This document shows, in pieces, positions 23,001 through 23,971 of a stretch of 23,971 nt of DNA. The position numbers and the translations under genes were made by a program. The notes below the pieces were generated by a model, which saw nothing but the letters and a program-made list of their open reading frames with translations, was not told where the DNA came from and made no database searches. The stretch is from a bacterium (GTDB taxonomy: Archaea; Nanoarchaeota; Nanoarchaeia; Woesearchaeales; UBA10216), in NCBI GenBank assembly GCA_024206195.1, contig JAAGZO010000656.1, forward strand, positions 1 through 23,971. Direction: 5' to 3'. Positions within the stretch are counted from its first letter, which is position 1; each line of letters opens with the position of its first letter.

Positions 23001-23971
23001 CAGGTTATGATGATGCAGGCACTTATGATGTACTAGTATCTGTAACAGACGGAACATTAAGTGATGAACAAACAGTAAAAATCACAATAAACAATACCAA
23101 CCAAGCTCCGATATTACAAACAATAGGTGATAGGTTTGTATTAGAGAACCAGACATTAACAATATACCTTATTGCAACAGATCCTGACAGCGACCCAATA
23201 ACATACAACACAAATGCTAATGAAATCCTACCAAGTCCACACACATTTGATGAAATAAACGGAGTATTCAACTGGACACCCGCAGTTGATGATGAAGGAA
23301 CATACATAATAACATTCAATGTAACAGATTCCTTACTTGCAGACGAAGAAACAATAACAATAACAGTTAACGCATCAAACAGACCTCCAGTACTACAAAC
23401 AATAGGAGACAGATCTGTATTCACAAACAATGCATTGGTTATTCAGTTATCCGCTTCTGATCCTGATAATAACTCTCTAACATATGGTTCAAATGCAGAT
23501 ACTATTTTACCTAGCTCATATTACTTTGATGAAACAACAGGCTTGTTTAATTGGACTCCTGCCTTAGAAGAGAATGGAACTTACATGATTACTTTTAATG
23601 TCACTGATGGCTATCTTGTTGATTCTGATACAACAAGCATAACTGTTAAGCCTCACATTACTGTTGAGAAATTCGGTGAGTCGGGTTCTGTTGATGTTGA
23701 GGATTTTGAGTGGCATTATATTCCTTTTTCAAGAATGTATGGCAGTATTCCTGTTGTTATTGCAACACCTGCTTCACAAAATTCAGGAACAAGCGATGAT
23801 AACAATGCGTTCATACCAGCAATAAGAGATATAACTGAATCAGGATTTTACGCTTCACTTTGCAGAGACATAGGAACTGCCAATTGCGATACAACCACAG
23901 ACCTTGAAACACTACACTGGATAGCATTCGATGTTGACGCAGTTGCTTCTTTGGATTGGATCGCAGCAGGA
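11081..23971 (+). CDS. Giant exported multidomain polysaccharide deacetylase / glycoside hydrolase / Ig-repeat protein, 3' partial (at least 4,297 codons)
   Basis: One frame is open from the TAG at 11078 to the last base; I translated it throughout and found no stop, so the C-terminus is outside. Started at ATT 11081 it has a basic N-terminus (KNK), a hydrophobic core and an AAA cleavage region near residue 20; started at ATG 11117 the signal peptide is cut in half. Domains in order: four 354-aa Cys-containing repeats (23-1436), a Rossmann/GATase-like segment (1437-1670), a NodB-type deacetylase (about 1671-1905), a small beta region, an Ig-like domain (1992-2077), a TIM-barrel-like hydrolase with GATase-like and beta tail (2078-2759), a GH8-like helical barrel (2760-3200), eleven Ig/cadherin-like repeats (3202-4191) and a new beta domain from 4192. 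N-x-S/T sequons are very frequent, as in glycosylated archaeal surface proteins. It probably works outside the cell on a polymer made by the upstream glycosyltransferase. Enzyme names come from motifs only. Confidence 0.85.
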   Translation, partial: MKNKITWVVVFLMLVSLAAALEIDVLSPIPQEYNFTSHTLGINVSEEFHSWHYSLNNKSDVTVCSLIDSETSQAAFNNGSVESSWNLNWDNEAQIRFDQSIVPQVPQQDVELCFLLYDNNWQQEDAFQFRVNDESIYTITDDGSLPSGSWVWKCVNLDSDDFSSAYNITMWYSNHSASGGMNLARSKAVPGSSSYLSTDLLNPPNASDENISWSGYTDDTDWMVNLTVTTAPQFCPLIDTTTIEAELGNNSLTVYANNTLNETANETVIFLIMGIKSINITPDPVQYGEQVIINANVVASNISSVEGVVTDPEGVPTNITMFDDGLHDDGLAGDNMYGVAYNTTTLGVYYVDITITAQNNSVLSSEEFSTFGSTFFVDITSPVSQEYNTTLLPLSVNITEQYYSWYYSLNNNSEVTACSFIDSEASQVSFNDGLLDGSWNLNGDNEAQIRFDQSIVPQVPHENVEICFLLHDNDWQQEDAFQFRVNDESVYTIADDTSLPSGSWAWKCIDINQDDFSTSYDITMWYSNHPATGGINLASSSAVLGSSSYFSTDLLNPPNASDENISWTEFTDDTDWMVNLTVTTAPQYCPLIDTTTIPAELGNNSLIVYANSTSGEITNDTQDFTTIGIRSIDITPDPVHYGEEITIHADVVAANLTSINVTITNPESSSVTLQMFDDGLHDDGLAEDNMYGVAYNTTTLGAYHVDVTITTQNNSVLLSKEFSTYGSTFFIDITNPISQEYNATLLPLSVNITEQYYSWYYSLNNNSEVTACSLIDSEDSQASFNDGLLESSWNLFWFNEAQIRFDQSIIPQVPQQDVEICFLLHDNDWQQEDAFQFRVNDDSVYTIADDTSLPSGSWVWKCVNLDSDDFSSAYNITMWYSNRSSSGGVSLANSKAVPGSSSYFSIDLMDPPDASDEDLFWIQYTDDTDWMVNLTVTTAPQYCPLIDTTTLQAELGNNTVIVYANSTSGEITNDTQTFTTMGVRSINITPDPVQSGAQVVIIADVVASNIASVTANVTNPQNSITTLTMFDDGLHNDGVAGDNMYGALFDTINPGIYNVNVTVQNQNFSVTSSETFEARNYVFEILAPKQNSTVNSTELNVTVRIPSDVASWGVSFDGAENITACNYTPPQDINVNYTDGTNFAVWDLKGNNDARIIFPKEDLPKGRHTSVAFCFYLFDPDPLQEETFQFRVNNGSRIYEIQDGSLNLPGWQYAWVCESIEPSDFSDSYAVTFWYSDRSTIGGLYIANDNSIPGVSSQWDNSSSNAPNAADADIFWKALSNESDWMVTAQIEAEDLPCPELDSFKTSLAPGFHNATVFMETPASDYFTDAVSFEVIDIQNITIYPESVKINEQVHITVEVFASNIQRVDLEIKSQIGDNLTLQMFDDGLHRDGGAQDGVYGASFVPTTANPHSAIIRAIAVDNTTVQKSKEFGVHSVRVGVVHSATTFTAGPPFQDPTELDYIEWFTSFQHELIMAGIQFDILGEQDLLDMDIIRQYDSLVFPYFKNVRAADRNEIINNLATLANEHGTGILASGDFMVYDENNNFISNSALNSILNVKLGVNSSDNVEVTIRVANTSHPSSRRYSQGEEIITFTDSYYIEYFAYDESKIYAYPYEIYDETLDRSVKNIIATDNGFNRVFFVGMPEYAAESALVRDGILWVLYGDDPHVGLKLTDKTVIWTTRVDADVSYDTAQTKAVIPLYRDVMERNDLVGGWYIVNKHSFAIPTAWEQLREDYLGMYNAGHEIGSHSYSHPENLNYMSDSDVLFEMSESKREIDEQLGISIEGFCNPGEPPEQQRLWQLAQDSGYLYYSPLEDKLTKGFGYIDDSIKIVNLGQNVRSDYELLLELNLTPAEITQAWIEQYDTYYNLGDGVVVFSIWHDYPFDEYPDMFGDFADYVAATDAESITPAELTKRFLVWNKQDFTINSTAHADPTKKVWSITRTTPDTSYAQVTLPSGRSVSQITGGTLKNTTDGKSHIITFEQDTATLLVDAILQLNDVGNYSVHENQQLTISLSALYTGDKNLTYSTSAHFGNLNATTGTFVWTPSLHQAGDRFVRFTVTDGDVSDSKTAKITVLDVNMTLHPNWVNTARIGGADIHNEMSDTELNLIFYERYSENVSVVELDSTLSDYLTEEQFDQQVTFLNHSAQLAHNLGLRSLIYYPSLEVITLNGTNIANTMFKDHPDWVQYGINGSPNVFYGSEEHWVDPDSESAWMSPNSPYRDYYLARVSKLAATDLDGIWVDVPLYLGTGSKWADTGSYAAADFKAWSIATGLSPTGYDVPEIVNFNDTEFKSWIRWRHENLANFIEDIRVTAHSINPDFLVVIENFPVDYMDATEAGLDMTYRKSTQNSVWISEVDSVSNTQAMKWSNNEDFDNKIAMYKWARGVDRDNPSWSFSYGNEELDAGLTMAAAVATGCSPFETKTPDMTRSVNSSFRSRWFGFIREHEQELFNTSRYANVGIWYSPASRDYQDFAVGGEYGMYVTTIPPTTDPYWWSNVSEDSMVDKPHLGGWRGAAHALTHLNIPYKTVADYGAMEKELENVSLIWLPSVAAISDASAQSLKDFVANGGTVLATGTAPGQLDEWGNTRSTNVLADLFGFTTNPPAERANKYGEGMAFYRLEETGSHLFSTEADVNMSKEALSSFEQIIRIHVPDTVRINGSSNVFVELSETSENKVNLYVVNYNGLQLPIVEDPQNLHIQYSPPEGYKVKSAFVTTPDIIGQKGALSVSKDSEHFYGFDVLVDQFALITLEFEIESATPPVKYYGREFSTPERQEAAVSGLNFILNSMRNNTAPEPYRYGVFTNLINDEGLTEIYAHGHHVTAEHMGLLLQVSACMNNDTVYNQSYRYVDEVMFAPDYTIVNWAIDRNTSRPLISYDDINWINSNAPLDDFRVINGLLVGGTRGDKEADLLAEQLLNGMYWTSVTDRHHQEIQFPEYPDGLISYAWDWYGTDNDLMVPPANATGIGNQFIDPIPIDYNDLYTMGLAAQKDAKWKGVLASSTDLLLASEVGSSGLFYNGYEANGSFTGDFENRDIEQGNHLKTIQVLWTALHLGMASEFNSSILDETRRTSSRQAAERSLGFYKSFYQAQGRVPEYLTYAGTDVPDCSGSVVTNCLTRGEANLFDGEARIYAQLARLALLLDDRDFASTIIESKILTDRINDTSDPRYGLIGASTAEANDAEAWNVLESVLTLCMEAKIKNASLLLNPISNVTVNEGENATIIPNAIYFGNNSLAYSINDTRFLQNGSAFTWVTNYDDQGIYSVLVSVTDGNATANQTVGINVINVNRPPVLALIPNITTSENSTVIINANATDPDNLNNASVDDNNLTFSINDSRFDQTNNTFVWQTNFSDAGIYDVLISVSDGSLTDNQSVIITINTTNRPPVLDPVGNKAVNENQTLTIQLTASDPENDILTYAIDASLPSLYTFNTSTGLFNWTPTIDDQGSYAVTFNVTDGKLTDFETITINVNNTNRPPVLQVIPNILARENDTIIITAIATDPDNNTLTYNINDSKFSQSNNIFTWQTGYDDAGVYDVLVSVTDGNLSDEQTVKISINNSNRAPILQSIGDRQVEENKTLTIFLNASDPDNDILLFNTNADEFITSLHTFDEINGVFNWTPTLGDAGIYTVTFNVTDSLLADEETITITVNATNRAPVLQVIPDIIAKENDTIIITAIATDPENDTLTYSINDSKFSQINNTFTWQTGYDDAGVYEVLISVTDGTLSDEQEVTITINNTNRAPVLQAIGDKYVAENQILTIFLNATDPDNDLLLFNTNAGDVITSLHTFDEISGVFNWTTTFNDSGTYIITFNVTDTQLSDAETITITVNSTNRAPILQPIGDKYVAENQTLTIYLSASDPDNDPIAYNTNADEVLPSPHTFDEINGIFNWTPTIDDQGSYAVTFNVTDGILTDFETITINVNNTNRPPVLQAIPDIVAKENDTIIITAIATDPDNNTLTYNINDSKFIQSNNIFTWQTGYDDAGTYDVLVSVTDGTLSDEQTVKITINNTNQAPILQTIGDRFVLENQTLTIYLIATDPDSDPITYNTNANEILPSPHTFDEINGVFNWTPAVDDEGTYIITFNVTDSLLADEETITITVNASNRPPVLQTIGDRSVFTNNALVIQLSASDPDNNSLTYGSNADTILPSSYYFDETTGLFNWTPALEENGTYMITFNVTDGYLVDSDTTSITVKPHITVEKFGESGSVDVEDFEWHYIPFSRMYGSIPVVIATPASQNSGTSDDNNAFIPAIRDITESGFYASLCRDIGTANCDTTTDLETLHWIAFDVDAVASLDWIAAG
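11147..15388 (+). repeat. Four tandem ~1,062-bp (354-aa) repeats
   Basis: Units start near 11147, 12209, 13271 and 14327. Equivalent bases in units 1-3 are exactly 1,062 bp apart; unit 4 is 3-6 bp shorter and much more diverged. Each unit has an Ig-like opening (SP.SQEYN), then a beta-sandwich-like segment with conserved CFLL.D and DAFQFRVND motifs. Next come a DDTDWMV(N)LTVTTAP hinge and a second beta domain ending in MFDDG(L)H(D)DG..GD..YG, which resembles extracellular beta domains carrying a DDGxHgDgxxgDgxY loop. Four cysteines (C64, C113, C154, C235 in unit 1) recur in every unit and could form two disulphides. Polymer binding or stalk function is inferred. Confidence 0.85.
15389..16090 (+). 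other. Rossmann/GATase-like segment of the giant protein
   Basis: Residues 1437-1670 begin with a buried strand (VRVGVVHS) and alternate strands and helices: AGIQFDILGEQDLL, YDSLVFPYFKNV, then DRNEIINNLATLANEHGTGILASGDF. This pattern is typical of GATase-like domains that accompany extracellular hydrolases and PelA-type deacetylases. No catalytic Cys-His pair is evident, so it is probably structural or ligand-binding. Confidence 0.5.
16091..16795 (+). other. NodB-type (CE4-like) polysaccharide deacetylase domain
   Basis: Residues about 1671-1905 carry the metal and catalytic motifs of NodB-fold deacetylases. Motif 1 is WTTRVDADVSYD, with candidate catalytic and metal-binding aspartates D1685 and D1687. 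Motif 2 is GHEIGSHSYSHP, with the H-x3-H pair H1749/H1753. A late motif is VVFSIWHDYP, with H1880. The RVDAD form, in place of the common TFDD, resembles PelA/Agd3-like deacetylases acting on galactosamine-containing polymers rather than chitin-type enzymes. The likely reaction is removal of N-acetyl groups from an extracellular polysaccharide. The fold call is good; the substrate is inference. Confidence 0.75.
17054..17311 (+). other. Ig/cadherin-like domain between the enzymes
   Basis: Residues 1992-2077 (LNDVGNYSVHENQQLTISLSA ... FVWTPSLHQAGDRFVRFTVTDGDVSDSKTAKITV, quoted in parts) match the pattern of the C-terminal Ig-like array: an EN-Q-LTI strand, an F-x-WTP turn and a VTDG strand. It sits between the deacetylase and the TIM-barrel-like hydrolase. 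Confidence 0.6.
17312..19345 (+). other. TIM-barrel-like glycoside hydrolase with GATase-like and beta tail
   Basis: Residues 2078-2490 read like an extracellular (beta/alpha)8 glycoside hydrolase: HPDWVQYG, then YYLARVSKLAATDLDGIWVDVPLY with D2242 after a strand, NPDFLVVIENFP with E2325, and SVWISEVDS with E2355. The last two are candidate catalytic acids by position at strand ends. Residues 2500-2650 form a GATase-like fold (NVSLIWLPSVAAISDASAQS, then LKDFVANGGTVLATG), as in the trimerisation domain of GH42-type beta-galactosidases, followed by a beta domain (2650-2755). The overall order recalls GH42 or PelA-like hydrolases. I cannot assign a GH family. Confidence 0.55.
19358..20680 (+). 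other. GH8-like (alpha/alpha)-barrel hydrolase domain
   Basis: Residues 2760-3200 are helical with a glycanase-like layout. VTAEHMGLLLQVSACMNND places E2823 where GH8 enzymes have the general acid (T-S-E-G..YGM). INSNAPLDDFRVINGLLVGG (D2888, D2889) matches the D-A-D..L..ALL helix. Later helices include YTMGLAAQ and a terminal set around RGEANLFDGEARIYAQLARLALL, where conserved acids also occur. GH8-like enzymes such as BcsZ cut polymers near exopolysaccharide machinery, which suits this context. The match is by pattern only and moderate. Confidence 0.5.
20684..23656 (+). repeat. Eleven Ig/cadherin-like repeats of two alternating types
   Basis: Repeats start at about 20684, 20936, 21218, 21491, 21749, 22028, 22286, 22565, 22844, 23102 and 23381. 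Type A (258 bp in the regular copies) has EN-D-TIIITAIATDP and FTWQTGYDDAG; type B (279 bp) has EN-Q-TLTI-L-ASDPDND and FNWTP. The order is A A B A B A B B A B B. Each copy opens with N-R-(P/A)-P-(V/I)-L and contains a DPDN calcium-type motif and a V-T-D strand. Such arrays usually form rigid, Ca-stabilised stalks that hold enzymes away from the cell surface. Confidence 0.88.
23657..23971 (+). other. Start of a further beta domain, cut by the window edge
   Basis: Residues 4193-4297 contain FSRMYGSIPVVIATPASQNS, then IRDITESGFYASLCRD and LHWIAFDVDA. This pattern (aromatic-rich strands, 'PVV' then 'tesGF', then 'WIAF') resembles H-type-lectin-like or viral/phage fibre-type beta-sandwich domains that bind sugars. 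The domain continues beyond the window. Confidence 0.4.

Noticed and set aside
11359..23430. Many - strand open frames of 70-180 codons, rich in Ser, Val and Ile, across the giant gene
   Set aside because: They repeat with the same period as the + strand protein repeats and are mirror frames of it; they lack ribosome binding sites and the + frame is continuously open.
20684..23656. Regular repeats that might suggest a CRISPR array or satellite
   Set aside because: Units are 258-282 bp, in frame, and encode Ig-like domains; there are no short identical repeats with unique spacers.
11081..23971. Possibility that the 12.9-kb region is a non-coding or decayed stretch with frameshifts
   Set aside because: The codon-by-codon reading shows a single clean frame with conserved motifs to the end.
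1..23971. tRNA, rRNA, insertion sequences and attachment sites
   Set aside because: I looked in the intergenic spaces and saw no cloverleaf, rRNA segment, transposase frame or flanking duplications.

Overview
The window looks archaeal. It carries a ribosomal protein L35Ae gene (an archaeal/eukaryotic family), paired TadC/FlaJ-type pilus-platform proteins, a stand-alone NFACT-R protein, and TTTAAA-type TATA boxes about 25-30 nt upstream of start codons. The small genes, AT-rich sequence and Lys/Asn-rich proteins would suit a DPANN-type archaeon (Woesearchaeota-like), but that placement is a guess from gene style, not from a marker phylogeny.

Bases 1-4320 are housekeeping-like. Two type II secretion F-domain membrane proteins are followed by an NFACT-R protein, all tightly packed on the + strand. 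Converging on them from the - strand are rpl35ae and a small unknown gene. Bases 4321-6346 hold a short region of overlapping hairpins, an unknown 144-aa gene, and a convergent TctA-family membrane transporter. A 270-bp divergent promoter region follows.

Bases 6347-23971 are the interesting part. One close-packed + strand gene set encodes (i) an 845-aa membrane-anchored glycosyltransferase whose C-terminal half reads like PelF (DUF3492 plus GT4); (ii) a 517-aa soluble protein with a TPR-like helical middle, not recognised; (iii) a roughly 190-aa membrane protein, not recognised; and (iv) a giant exported protein open for 4,297 codons from 11081 to the last base of the window. I read the giant frame codon by codon and found no stop. 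It begins with a signal peptide that is complete only if translation starts at an ATT codon.

The giant protein's order is: four 354-aa beta-rich repeats, each with four conserved cysteines and a DDG-type acidic motif; a Rossmann/GATase-like segment; a NodB (CE4-like) polysaccharide deacetylase with metal-ligand motifs; an Ig-like domain; a TIM-barrel-like glycoside hydrolase with a GATase/trimerisation-like tail; a GH8-like (alpha/alpha) barrel; eleven Ig/cadherin-like repeats of two alternating types; and the start of another beta domain at the window edge.

My reading is that this is a candidate archaeal exopolysaccharide locus. A PelF-like enzyme would make a (possibly amino-sugar) polymer in the cytosol, and a very large surface protein would deacetylate, cleave and bind it. 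This echoes bacterial Pel, where PelF and the hydrolase/deacetylase PelA work together, but with a different protein architecture. No PelG-like exporter is seen in the window. Function is inferred from motifs recognised by eye; no searches were run.
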